DNA of 64,000 nucleotides from Flavobacterium commune (lineage in GTDB: Bacteria; Bacteroidota; Bacteroidia; Flavobacteriales; Flavobacteriaceae), in NCBI RefSeq assembly GCF_001857965.1, contig NZ_CP017774.1, forward strand, positions 2,728,001-2,792,000, written 5' to 3'. Positions 9,312-16,915 of this stretch are shown piece after piece. Each line of letters opens with the position of its first letter. Within the stretch, counting starts at the first letter, position 1. The notes beneath the pieces were generated by a model, which saw nothing but the letters and a program-made list of their open reading frames with translations, did no database searches and had not been told where the DNA came from. Made by a program: the position numbers and the translations under genes.

Positions 9312-10202
9312 TTATTTATTTAAACGAATATTCATTAGAATAATTGCTGTAAGAATTAACAAAATACCCAGCCATTGTACCCAATTTACTTCTTCAGCTA
9401 ATAAAAAATAAGCCATTGTTACCGAAACGGGTAATTCTAAAGCCGAAACGATGCTGCCCAGTCCAATGCCTGTAAGCGGAAAACCGGTATTGAGCAGAAA
9501 AGGAGGAATGATGGTGCCAAATAAAGACAGTATAATACCCCATTTCAGGAAAATCGAATAATTAAAAGGAGTGATTTGTGTAATAAAACCAAATAATACT
9601 ACGATTAATGTTCCGCCAATGAGCATAAAAAAGCTGCGTTGTATCGAAGGAACTTCTACAGCAACTTTATTTGCTCCAAACATGGTAGTTGTAAATGCCG
9701 CAGCGGCTAATATCCCCCAAAAGAAACCACGCCAGTCTAAACTAATTTCGTCATGAAGTAAATTAGTTGCCAGGACTGTACCTATTAAAGTAATAACAAC
9801 TGAAATTATTTTTTGTGTTGAAGGTCTTTTTTTGTCTAAGAACATTTCGAGTAAAACCCCCATCCAAACTGTTTGCATCAATAAGACGATACCAATGGAA
9901 ACCGAGATGTATTTAACAGATAAATAGTAAAACACACTGGTGAACCCCATGGAAGTTCCCGCTAAAATGAGCTGGAGAATCTGATGTTTGGTTATTTTTA
10001 CATCGTCAGTATTCTTTTTAATTTTCCGAAAAATATTTAGGAGCAAAACCGTAAAAAGACCTAAAGAAAATTGTGCTCCACTCACTTCGGCAGTGGTATA
10101 ACCTTCCTGATAGGCCATTTTTACAAAACTAGCCAGCATGCCGTAACTGCTGGCTCCTAATGCTACAAATAGTACTCCTTTTAAGGTTTTATTTTTAATC
10201 AT
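9312..10202 (-). CDS. EamA/DMT-family transporter
   Basis: 296 residues with about ten hydrophobic helices in two five-helix EamA halves, the usual length of the drug/metabolite transporter superfamily. Recognisable stretches are GVLFVALGASSYGMLASFVK at the start, LMQTVWMGVLLEMFL at the end of half one and SIVSALELPVSVTMAYFLLAEE in half two. It would be an inner-membrane exporter of small metabolites (amino acids, purines or similar); the substrate cannot be read from sequence. It stands alone. Confidence 0.88.
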   Translation of the reverse strand: MIKNKTLKGVLFVALGASSYGMLASFVKMAYQEGYTTAEVSGAQFSLGLFTVLLLNIFRKIKKNTDDVKITKHQILQLILAGTSMGFTSVFYYLSVKYISVSIGIVLLMQTVWMGVLLEMFLDKKRPSTQKIISVVITLIGTVLATNLLHDEISLDWRGFFWGILAAAAFTTTMFGANKVAVEVPSIQRSFFMLIGGTLIVVLFGFITQITPFNYSIFLKWGIILSLFGTIIPPFLLNTGFPLTGIGLGSIVSALELPVSVTMAYFLLAEEVNWVQWLGILLILTAIILMNIRLNK

Positions 10203-10275
10203 TCCTGTGTTTTTTAATGGCGGTAAAAGTACGCTATAGCAAAATGAAACAAGAATAAAAAGTCCTATTATACTG

Positions 10276-11439
10276 TTAAAATAAACCTTGTAAAGCCTGA
10301 TTTTTTATACCAATCTTTGTGTAATCAAAATCCATTTTTTCTTTTAGTAAACTGGCATATACCGATCTAAAATCAATTTGATGTTTTAAATCCCCTTGTG
10401 ATAAATCGGCTAGATTAGGGTTAGAACCAATGACTCTTCCCTGATTTTGTCCTCCAATGACAAACATAGGAGCCGCAGTTCCGTGATCGGTTCCATTACC
10501 GTTGTCTTTAACTCTTCGTCCAAATTCAGAAAACACCACTATGGTTACATTTTGAAGCAAATTGGCCTGTTTTAAATCCTGATAAAAGCTAAAAATAGCA
10601 CTATCCAGTTCATTGAATTTGTTTTTTTGAATCACCAATTGGTTATCGTGAGTATCATAGCCTCCCTGCGAGGTATAATATACTTTCGAATTCAGATTTC
10701 CTTTGATTAATCGGGCAATCCATTCCAGATTTTTACCCAGTGCATTTTTAGGATAGCTGGTTTGAGTAGTCGATTGGGTTAGGGCTTTTTGAATTTCTTC
10801 CGAGCCTTCTAAGACCGAATTGGCTACTTTTCTAACAAAATCCAATGAAGGGTTCTCTGACAAAACGTCTGTTTCTTTGATGTTTTTTATTTTAAATCGA
10901 TCCGGGTCTTTTACCGTAATCGAATTAGGGCTTTCTCCTTTTAATGATAAATTATCGATAGAATCGATGTTAATTCCCGCAGTAGGTGTGTGATTTACGC
11001 ATTGTAAATCAAGGTAACGTCCCAGCCAGCCTTCGTTTACGTATTTATTGGAATCTGAAGCGGTTTGCCAAATTTCCTGACTTCTAAAATGCGAACGATT
11101 GGGTTCCGGATAACCTACATTTTGAATGACTGATAAATCTCCATTTTGTTGCATTTGGGCAAACCCTTTTAAGGCAGGATGAAATCCCATGCCTTTGGTT
11201 GTAGAGATAACCTCATTTTTTGAAATAGCAATTTTAGGACGTAAATCATAATACAAAGGATCTTCAAAAGGAATAAAAGTGTTCAAACCGTCATTTCCGC
11301 CATTCAATTGTACAAAAACAAGACATTGTTGACCTATGATTAGGTTTTTTTGAGATCCATAAGAAAATAAAAAATCAGGTAGTAACAGGGCTCCTCCTGT
11401 CAATGTTCCTGTAAGCGATAGAAAATTTCTTCTGTTCAT
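10276..11439 (-). CDS. DUF1501 protein, Tat-like signal
   Basis: 387 residues. The N-terminus MNRRNFLSLTGTLTGGALLL carries a twin-arginine-like RRNFLSLT motif before a hydrophobic segment, so export in folded form is inferred. The body matches DUF1501 (alkaline-phosphatase/sulfatase-like superfamily): LVFVQLNGGNDGLNTFIPF near residue 40, GYPEPNRSHF, then VVFSEFGRRVKDNGNGTDHG near 300. The Asp/His residues of these motifs resemble metal ligands. It lies 25 bases downstream of the DUF1800 gene, the standard pairing of the two families, so a joint function is likely. Biochemical role unknown. Confidence 0.9.
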   Translation of the reverse strand: MNRRNFLSLTGTLTGGALLLPDFLFSYGSQKNLIIGQQCLVFVQLNGGNDGLNTFIPFEDPLYYDLRPKIAISKNEVISTTKGMGFHPALKGFAQMQQNGDLSVIQNVGYPEPNRSHFRSQEIWQTASDSNKYVNEGWLGRYLDLQCVNHTPTAGINIDSIDNLSLKGESPNSITVKDPDRFKIKNIKETDVLSENPSLDFVRKVANSVLEGSEEIQKALTQSTTQTSYPKNALGKNLEWIARLIKGNLNSKVYYTSQGGYDTHDNQLVIQKNKFNELDSAIFSFYQDLKQANLLQNVTIVVFSEFGRRVKDNGNGTDHGTAAPMFVIGGQNQGRVIGSNPNLADLSQGDLKHQIDFRSVYASLLKEKMDFDYTKIGIKNQALQGLF

Positions 11440-11464
11440 AATAGGTATTGTTAGAAGGTTCTGT

Positions 11465-12865
11465 TTAAATTAGTTGAAATTCAGGTTCTTTGATCATAGC
11501 GTTAAAGAGTCTTAAAACAGCCTGATTAGCATTTTGAGCATTAAAATCAAAATCGTATTTTAAGATATTTTCGAAATCTTTTCGGGCATCATTATCTACC
11601 TGAAATAATAATCGGTCTGATAATTCACTGATGATTTCTTTGTTAGTTCCTTTGTTCCAATTTAGTTGAACTATTGTTTTTCTAAGTGCAGCCCGATTGT
11701 TGTTTGGGTTTTCTTCCATCATGTTGGTCATCGTTCTCTGATTGAAATATTCTCTTCCGCTACAGTACAAATCGGCCAGATTGTTGCGTTGCAAATAGAT
11801 TTGAGAAGTTAGCCAGGATTTTCCGCCTTCCCAGCCTTTTACATTGGGCTGATTGAATAAATCCATACCCTGATTTTTTAAAAAAACTACTATTGGTCTA
11901 TTGTTTTTAGGGCTAATATGCAATTCGGACAGTAGTTGTACACTGTATTCCAATGGGTTTTTAATCTTAGAACCAGCCGTTTTTTTATCAAATTCTTCGG
12001 TGAAAATTTTTTCCAATAGCGGTTTGATTTCAAAATTTTGCTTTCTGAAATAATCACCATAGTAAGTCACCAGTTTCTCGTCGGGATTATCATAAATGAA
12101 CCATTGCAATATCTTTCGGGTAAAAAGGTACGGACTGTTTTTTTGCTTAAAAATAATATCAACAATATCATCAGCTTTAAAATGTCCTTTTTTTCCAAAA
12201 TAAATAATCTCCGAATCGTCGGCTAATTTGTCCCTGTAAACACCGCCGTTTTCTCCAACACCTAATCCTGCCAATGCTTTCGCACCGTTTTTGATGTCGT
12301 CTTCGGTGTAGTTGCCAATACCTAGTGTAAAAAGTTCCAGTAATTCCCGACTTAGGTTTTCGTTGATTTTACCTTTTCGATTATCAACATTGTCTAAGTA
12401 CCGCAACATAGCATTGGATTTTAAAATGGCTTTAGTCAATTCTTTGAAATTGCCAAAGGCATGTTTTCGAAGCAATTGATTGTGTTCAAAAATCCAGTAG
12501 TTGACTTTTACTTTTTGGTAGGTTGATACAAAATGATTGTGTAAAAACAAGGTCATTTTTTCCTGGAGAGGATAATCATTGTGCATCATCTTGTCCAGCC
12601 ACCAGGCTTTCATGTCTAATGAGGTAAGTACTTCCTGTTTTTGAAAATCTTTTTTTTGATCATCGGTAAGTGCTTTTGATTTTTTTCGGAGTTCCCGATA
12701 ATCCGACAATGTTTTGGGGCTGTCTTTTAAAAAATCGGGAATACTTTTATCAAAATTGCTTTTAAAAGAAGCGTCCAGAAATTTAGCAATTCCCATTTTT
12801 TCGATTGCAGCAGCTTGCTGGTTTGAAAAGCCTAAACGGAGAGACCAAAGCGTATTAGGATTCAT
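11465..12865 (-). CDS. DUF1800 protein
   Basis: 466 residues, typical for the family. It opens directly with the conserved region (LWSLRLGFSNQQAAAIEKMG), followed by MTLFLHNHFVST, LDNVDNRKGKINENLSRELLELFTLG (a highly conserved block) and a C-terminal RNNLADLY region. No clear signal peptide is seen, unlike the partner DUF1501 protein. DUF1800/DUF1501 pairs are widespread, often as two-gene operons, without an assigned reaction. First gene of the pair. A palindromic repeat lies just upstream (12884-12909). Confidence 0.88.
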   Translation of the reverse strand: MNPNTLWSLRLGFSNQQAAAIEKMGIAKFLDASFKSNFDKSIPDFLKDSPKTLSDYRELRKKSKALTDDQKKDFQKQEVLTSLDMKAWWLDKMMHNDYPLQEKMTLFLHNHFVSTYQKVKVNYWIFEHNQLLRKHAFGNFKELTKAILKSNAMLRYLDNVDNRKGKINENLSRELLELFTLGIGNYTEDDIKNGAKALAGLGVGENGGVYRDKLADDSEIIYFGKKGHFKADDIVDIIFKQKNSPYLFTRKILQWFIYDNPDEKLVTYYGDYFRKQNFEIKPLLEKIFTEEFDKKTAGSKIKNPLEYSVQLLSELHISPKNNRPIVVFLKNQGMDLFNQPNVKGWEGGKSWLTSQIYLQRNNLADLYCSGREYFNQRTMTNMMEENPNNNRAALRKTIVQLNWNKGTNKEIISELSDRLLFQVDNDARKDFENILKYDFDFNAQNANQAVLRLFNAMIKEPEFQLI

Positions 12866-12883
12866 AGTGAGTAGGTTTTAGTT

Positions 12884-12909
12884 CCGTACCGAGAGACTTC
12901 GGTATCGGG
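12884..12909. repeat. short palindromic repeat (CCGATACCGAAGTC type)
   Basis: Contains TACCGA and TCGGTA arms around GAGACT, flanked by CCG and CGGG, giving a GC-rich hairpin unlike the AT-rich surroundings. It sits between the DUF1800 start and the 13063 gene. It resembles dispersed REP-like palindromes; a single copy is seen in this window. Confidence 0.5.
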
Positions 12910-13062
12910 ATTGGTTTATTTTTTTATGGTTGTTAATTAAGATGTTAAATAATAAAAAAGGTTTAATGGATTATTTTTTTATTCATCAGGGTAGGGTAAA
13001 CCGGCTTATAGTTGTCTTATAATTGAAAGTAGTAATACTAACGATAATTAAAATTGAAAATT

Positions 13063-13533
13063 ATGAAAACGATAAAAACAGTATTTGCATTGCTTTTTTT
13101 AGGAACAATGACAATTACATACGCGCAGGAAGCCAGAGTGGAAAGTAGAGTAAGTGTGAGTAATAGCTCTGATAAACTTTCCTATTATCAAAAAAGAGGT
13201 ACTGAAGACGCTCAATATGAATTGCGCTTTGAGGCTAAAACCAAGGCTGAGGAAAAAGCTTTTTGGAAAGAACAAAAAGCCTATGAAAAAGAGCTGAAGG
13301 AAAGAGATCGAAAAGCTTATCGCGCCTATATTGCCAGCAAGAAAGATGTTTATTCCGAACATTATTATCATTGCGACAGGCATTGTCATCATGATGATTA
13401 TTTTTATACCCACGCCCGATTTTATTATTACCAATACAATCAACCGACTTATTATCAGAGAACTCCAGCCAGCGGTGCCAGAATCAATACTCAAATAGGT
13501 GTACGTACCCCCAGCGTGCGATTAGGTCTTTAA
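13063..13533 (+). CDS. hypothetical secreted, charged protein
   Basis: 156 residues from the ATG at 13063 (a TTG nine bases upstream is in frame but unneeded). A signal peptide, MKTIKTVFALLFLGTMTITYAQ, is followed by a highly charged helical middle (RFEAKTKAEEKAFWKEQKAYEKELKERD), a His/Tyr-rich stretch (HYYHCDRHCHHDDYFY, about residues 105-120) and a short C-terminus. The His cluster could bind metal but there is no family match I recognise. Convergent with the next gene across a shared terminator. Confidence 0.6.
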   Translation: MKTIKTVFALLFLGTMTITYAQEARVESRVSVSNSSDKLSYYQKRGTEDAQYELRFEAKTKAEEKAFWKEQKAYEKELKERDRKAYRAYIASKKDVYSEHYYHCDRHCHHDDYFYTHARFYYYQYNQPTYYQRTPASGARINTQIGVRTPSVRLGL

Positions 13534-13550
13534 TATTTTTGAAGATCGCT

Positions 13551-13586
13551 AAAATCCGTCTTGTTTTAAAAAACGAGACGGATTTT
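13551..13586. terminator. bidirectional terminator between convergent genes
   Basis: Arms AAAATCCGTCTTGTTTT and AAACGAGACGGATTTT form a long near-perfect stem with A- and T-rich flanks. It lies between the stop of the plus-strand gene (13533) and that of the minus-strand gene (13589). Confidence 0.88.
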
Positions 13587-13588
13587 AC

Positions 13589-14299
13589 TTATTTGGCAGG
13601 TGTAGATTTAATTTCCTCAAATAATTTCTCATTCGATTCTTCTTTTGCAGAGTAATAAATTTTCTTTCCGTCTAATTTTGTGAGAAGAATATAGGGTTTG
13701 TTATCCCCGTTTAAAATCAGTTTCACAATTTCGCCTTTATCGGTTTTGAAATAGCCTTTTTTAACGCTTCCAAGAGAAAAACCATTGGTTCTTAGAGTGA
13801 TTTTTGGTTTGTCACTAACTAATTCGATACTTTTTATGGTTTTTAAAGGTACAATTTCACCATAACTGCCTTGAAATTCAATAGTTTCAGAATTGATAAA
13901 CATTTTGTTTTCCTGAAGGTCTCGCCCAAGAAATCCAATAATCAGAATTAAAGCTCCCAAAAGAATAAAAACTCCAATTTTGTTTTTTTGGGAGTTAAAA
14001 TATTTAAAGCTAGTGGCAATAAAAAAAGTGTAGGCTAGAATAGGGTAGATTCCAATAAAAACTCCAGTAGCATTTTCATCAATAAAATAAGTTAATAAGG
14101 TTCCAATCGGGAAAAATGAAATGCCCAGAAAGAGATGAAATCTTCTAAAATACTGAATGTAAGCTTTAATGTTTACTTTCTTTCGCTCTTCTTCACTCAT
14201 CGTATTGTATCCTGAAAGCAGGTATTTGGCATTATGCTCGTTTACAATAAATCCGATGGCGATAAAAAGCAAACTCATTCCAATTAATGTAAACATCAT
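13589..14299 (-). CDS. DUF3784-like membrane protein with PH-like C-terminal domain
   Basis: 236 residues. The N-terminal half has four hydrophobic helices and the signature LSGYNTMSEEERKKVNIKAY after the first helix, typical of the DUF3784 family. The C-terminal half (about 135-225) is beta-rich (IEFQGSYGEIVPLKTIKSIELV, then KPKITLRTNGFSLG), resembling bacterial PH domains. Inner-membrane protein of unknown function. It is the downstream partner of the minus-strand genes at 14-15.6 kb, though repeats in the gaps argue against one tight operon. Confidence 0.7.
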   Translation of the reverse strand: MMFTLIGMSLLFIAIGFIVNEHNAKYLLSGYNTMSEEERKKVNIKAYIQYFRRFHLFLGISFFPIGTLLTYFIDENATGVFIGIYPILAYTFFIATSFKYFNSQKNKIGVFILLGALILIIGFLGRDLQENKMFINSETIEFQGSYGEIVPLKTIKSIELVSDKPKITLRTNGFSLGSVKKGYFKTDKGEIVKLILNGDNKPYILLTKLDGKKIYYSAKEESNEKLFEEIKSTPAK

Positions 14300-14336
14300 T
14301 TTACTTGGGTTTATTTGTTAGTAAGACTTGAATAAT

Positions 14337-14894
14337 TTAAACTTTTAACGCTCCGCGAAATCCTCTGGCAGCATAATAGGATTCAGCACCATTGTGATAT
14401 ACAAATACGGTTTCGTAACGGAAATCAGCAAAAATAGCTCCGCCTAATTTTCTAATTTCGGCAGGAGTTTCAATCCAGCTTGATGTTTTGGTATCGAATT
14501 TTCCTAATTTTTGTAACTCACGGTATTGTTCTTCTGATAAAAGTGAGATTCCCATAGTGGTAGCTAAATCAATAACGCTGTTTTTTGGTTTGTTTTCTTT
14601 TCTGGCATCCAATGCCTGACGATCGTAACAAAGGCTTCGGCGTTCTTTAGGACTTTCGGCAGCGCAATCATAAAATGTATATTCGTCTGTGGTTTTATCA
14701 TAATGGACAACATCGGGTTCGCCGCCTGTTCTTTCCATTTCGTTCAGTGACCATAGTTTTTCAGGATTTGCTTCCAATTTAACTTGAACTTTATCCCATT
14801 CCAAACCTTCATGGCGATTTTGGTTTTTTTCAAATCGTTCTTTCAGTGTTTTTAAAAGTGCTTCGGATTCTGATGATGACAATTTCTTTTCCAT
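14337..14894 (-). CDS. DUF4256 protein
   Basis: The ATG at 14894 is chosen (MEKKLSSSESEALL), since the upstream in-frame ATG at 14960 would run through the palindromic repeat at 14922-14963. 185 residues, the usual family length. Conserved blocks: WSLNEMERTGGEPDVV, YTFYDCAAESPKERRSLCYDR, GISLLSEEQYRELQ and IFADFRYETVFVYHNGAESYY near the end. Cytoplasmic protein of unknown function. Confidence 0.88.
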   Translation of the reverse strand: MEKKLSSSESEALLKTLKERFEKNQNRHEGLEWDKVQVKLEANPEKLWSLNEMERTGGEPDVVHYDKTTDEYTFYDCAAESPKERRSLCYDRQALDARKENKPKNSVIDLATTMGISLLSEEQYRELQKLGKFDTKTSSWIETPAEIRKLGGAIFADFRYETVFVYHNGAESYYAARGFRGALKV

Positions 14895-14921
14895 AGTGAT
14901 GATTGTTTTTGTTGTGATACT

Positions 14922-14963
14922 AGCTTTGTCGAAGTGTTGTTTTAACGAGGTCTTCGACAAGCT
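14922..14963. repeat. palindromic repeat (CTTCGACAAGCTCAGACT type)
   Basis: AGCTTTGTCGAAG (14922-14934) and CTTCGACAAGCT (14952-14963) are inverted copies differing by one base insertion, followed by CAGACTG. It lies in the gap between the YdeI-like and DUF4256 genes. The motif is a recurrent intergenic palindrome in many bacteria; mobilising enzyme unknown. Confidence 0.6.
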
Positions 14964-14992
14964 CAGACTGGCAGATGTACAATTAAGTAATT

Positions 14993-15559
14993 CTATCTCA
15001 TTTTACAATTTCGTTCGCACAAATCGATGACTTGACTGATTCTGGATTGTCTTGTTTCTTGACGTTTAGCTTGGCTTACCCAATATAAATAATTTTTTTT
15101 ATAGGATTTACTGAAGGCTTCATAATTAGAAAAAGCAACTGGGTTTTCAGCAAAAGCCTGTTGTAAGTCTTCCGGGATTTCTAGGTTTTCGATTGCATCT
15201 AAACTCTCCCAAGAACCATTTTTCTTAGCCGTTTCAATTTTTTTCAAACCGCTTTCGTGCATTAAATTGGCAGCAATTAAATCTTCGATATACCCTTTGT
15301 TTATTTTGCTCCAAATACTTTTGTCTTTTCTAGGCGTAAAAAGCTGTTGTCTGCGGTGTTCATCCAGTTTTCTAACTGTTGAATCAATCCAGCCATAACA
15401 AATAGCGACTTTTACCGCTTCTTCCCAACGCATACTTTCTGCCTCGTGTGCTACTTTATAAAAAATCAAATACACCGCCTTATAGCTGCTGTGGTTTTCA
15501 TGTAGCCAGACTCTCCATTCGGAAGCATTTTTAAAATAGAGTATTGGTTTTTCGTTCAT
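14993..15559 (-). CDS. YdeI/OmpD-associated family protein
   Basis: 188 residues from the ATG at 15559 (MNEKPILYFKNASEWRVWL); an earlier ATG at 15583 would add eight residues next to a repeat. Family blocks: WEEAVKVAICYGWIDS, FTPRKDKSIWSKINKGYIEDL, then an end motif of the type YLYWVSQAKRQETRQSRI. Members are small cytoplasmic proteins, sometimes called bacteriocin-protection proteins; the mechanism is unclear. Neighbouring genes are unrelated small accessory genes separated by palindromic repeats. Confidence 0.88.
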   Translation of the reverse strand: MNEKPILYFKNASEWRVWLHENHSSYKAVYLIFYKVAHEAESMRWEEAVKVAICYGWIDSTVRKLDEHRRQQLFTPRKDKSIWSKINKGYIEDLIAANLMHESGLKKIETAKKNGSWESLDAIENLEIPEDLQQAFAENPVAFSNYEAFSKSYKKNYLYWVSQAKRQETRQSRISQVIDLCERNCKMR

Positions 15560-15589
15560 GGTGTTATTTATATAATGATCCACAATTTT

Positions 15590-15642
15590 GTCATTGCGAG
15601 GAACGAAGCAATCTTATCGAGTAACTCGGCAAAGTTGTTTAT
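15590..15642 (+). repeat. 53-bp direct repeat, left copy, at the GIY-YIG gene
   Basis: Starts GTCATTGCGAGGAACGAAGC and continues to TTGTTTAT. The right copy is at 16097-16149, with five mismatches over 53 positions and the same orientation. The two copies flank the GIY-YIG nuclease gene. Confidence 0.85.
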
Positions 15643-15677
15643 TGTTGTGAACATGGTTTTAAATTTATAAATAAGTA

Positions 15678-15983
15678 TTATTCAGTCATTATATCTTTAA
15701 TTTCGTCAAATAAATCTTTCCATGTTGGATTGATAGATTGAATCAATTTGTTTTTGGCAGCCCTTGAACCTGCTTTTATTTGTTTTTCACGAGCTATAGC
15801 ATCTTCAATCCATTGAAATTGCTCATAGTAAACTAATATGTTTACATCGTACCGGGCTGAAAAGGATGTTGGGTATTTCTTGTTTTTATGCTCTAAAATT
15901 CTTTCTGGAAGATTTGATGTGACACCAACATAAACTACCGTTTGGTATTTATTGGTAATGATATACACAAATCCTGGTTTCAT
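15678..15983 (-). CDS. small GIY-YIG nuclease-like protein
   Basis: 101 residues, essentially one GIY-YIG domain. Motif residues: VYI at 6-8 with YVG at 18-20, Arg28 in ERILEHK and the metal-binding Glu66 in AIAREKQIK, then NPTWKDL. It therefore looks catalytically intact. Stand-alone members are common in Bacteroidota; their DNA target is unknown, and they lack the UvrC or homing-endonuclease partner domains. It is bracketed by two 53-bp direct repeats (15590-15642, 16097-16149) with a third inverted copy at 16051-16080, which suggests a functional or mobility link to those palindromes. Confidence 0.9.
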   Translation of the reverse strand: MKPGFVYIITNKYQTVVYVGVTSNLPERILEHKNKKYPTSFSARYDVNILVYYEQFQWIEDAIAREKQIKAGSRAAKNKLIQSINPTWKDLFDEIKDIMTE

Positions 15984-16027
15984 TTTTTTTAGTTTTATTG
16001 AGAGGTTAGCGATGTAATTGTATTTTA

Positions 16028-16149
16028 CATACTAGATTTACTCTTTTTAGTGAGGTTGCTTCGCTATCGCTCGCAATGACTTAAACCGTCTAGTATGTCA
16101 TTGCGAGGAACGAAGCAATCTCATTTAGTAATTCGACAAAGTTGTTTAT
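16028..16149. repeat. palindromic repeat cluster: inverted and direct GTCATTGCGAG copies
   Basis: An inverted copy (16051-16080, complement begins GTCATTGCGAGCGATAGCG) faces a direct copy (16097-16149) across 16 bases. CATACTAGA (16028-16036) and TCTAGTATG (16089-16097) form a further inverted pair. Single-stranded DNA or RNA here could fold into a long GC-containing hairpin. The direct copy is the right member of the 53-bp repeat flanking the GIY-YIG gene. The layout resembles paired REP (BIME-like) elements. Confidence 0.85.
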
Positions 16150-16196
16150 CATTTTGGGTATTGATTGTAAATCCGTATTGGCTGTTTAAATTTGAA

Positions 16197-16772
16197 TTAT
16201 TTTCCATGTTTCTCCATGTTTTCCAAGAAATATGAGTTTTGAGATTTACATCTCTTATTATTTATATCAACTTCTATGTATGCTTTTTTATTGTTACTTG
16301 AGAATATTGGATTTGAAATAATGATATATTCAAAATTTGAATTTTTGTATTCAAGTTTAGTTAAAGAAACTGTCTTAATTTTTTTTGATATTTCCTTAGA
16401 AATCAAATTACTGCTTAAACAGTAATTTTGTTCAACAAAATTTAAAGAATCATTTTTATCGAAGAATGCTTTGCCATTATAATTCGTTTGTAGAAGTGTT
16501 TCTATGAAAACATCCGATTTTTCAGATATTAAATCTTTTTTAGGTGGAAGTTTTATAATTACTTTTTTCTTTTTAACATTGAAATCAATCCTAATATTGA
16601 GTTTTTTTAAACTTGTACAAATCGGGAATATATTTTTTGATGTAGTGTCGATAAGAGTTAATATTATATTGTTAGTTTCAATTTCTCTTATTTTTACATT
16701 AGTATTACAATTTTCTCTATTGTTACAACTTATGGTCATAATCAAAATCAAAAAGACAGCGACTTTTTTCAT
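16197..16772 (-). CDS. hypothetical lipoprotein
   Basis: 191 residues starting MKKVAVFLILIMTISC with a lipobox Cys16. The rest is beta-rich, with many Asn and Lys codons, and no recognisable family. It is noticeably more AT-rich than its neighbours and sits beside the palindromic repeat cluster, which hints at a recently gained or fast-evolving gene. A TATATTTG box on the minus strand (16804-16811) supports it as a transcribed gene with a leader of about 25 bases. Confidence 0.6.
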   Translation of the reverse strand: MKKVAVFLILIMTISCNNRENCNTNVKIREIETNNIILTLIDTTSKNIFPICTSLKKLNIRIDFNVKKKKVIIKLPPKKDLISEKSDVFIETLLQTNYNGKAFFDKNDSLNFVEQNYCLSSNLISKEISKKIKTVSLTKLEYKNSNFEYIIISNPIFSSNNKKAYIEVDINNKRCKSQNSYFLENMEKHGK

Positions 16773-16803
16773 ATGATTCTTGATTTAGTAATTATTTTAT
16801 TCT

Positions 16804-16811
16804 CAAATATA
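16804..16811 (-). promoter_or_regulatory. -7 box of the 16197-16772 lipoprotein gene
   Basis: TATATTTG on the minus strand matches the Bacteroidota -7 consensus TAnnTTTG, about 30 bases before the ATG. No clear -33 element. Confidence 0.5.
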
Positions 16812-16860
16812 TTAAAATATTCTTACAAAATAAATATTCGGATTTACTCCTAAACGAAAA

Positions 16861-16889
16861 AGACCTGCAAGTGAAAAACTTGCAGGTCT
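16861..16889 (-). terminator. terminator of htpG
   Basis: Perfect 12-bp arms AGACCTGCAAGT and ACTTGCAGGTCT with a 5-base loop. The minus-strand transcript reads into TTTTTCG. It lies 27 bases past the htpG stop. Confidence 0.9.
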
Positions 16890-16915
16890 TGATACCTAAT
16901 TCTATTTACGTGATA

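Noticed and set aside
13099..13494. 131-codon minus-strand frame opposite the secreted protein at 13063-13533
   Set aside because: Antisense shadow: the plus-strand frame has a clear signal peptide and promoter-side position, while the minus frame has no recognisable features.
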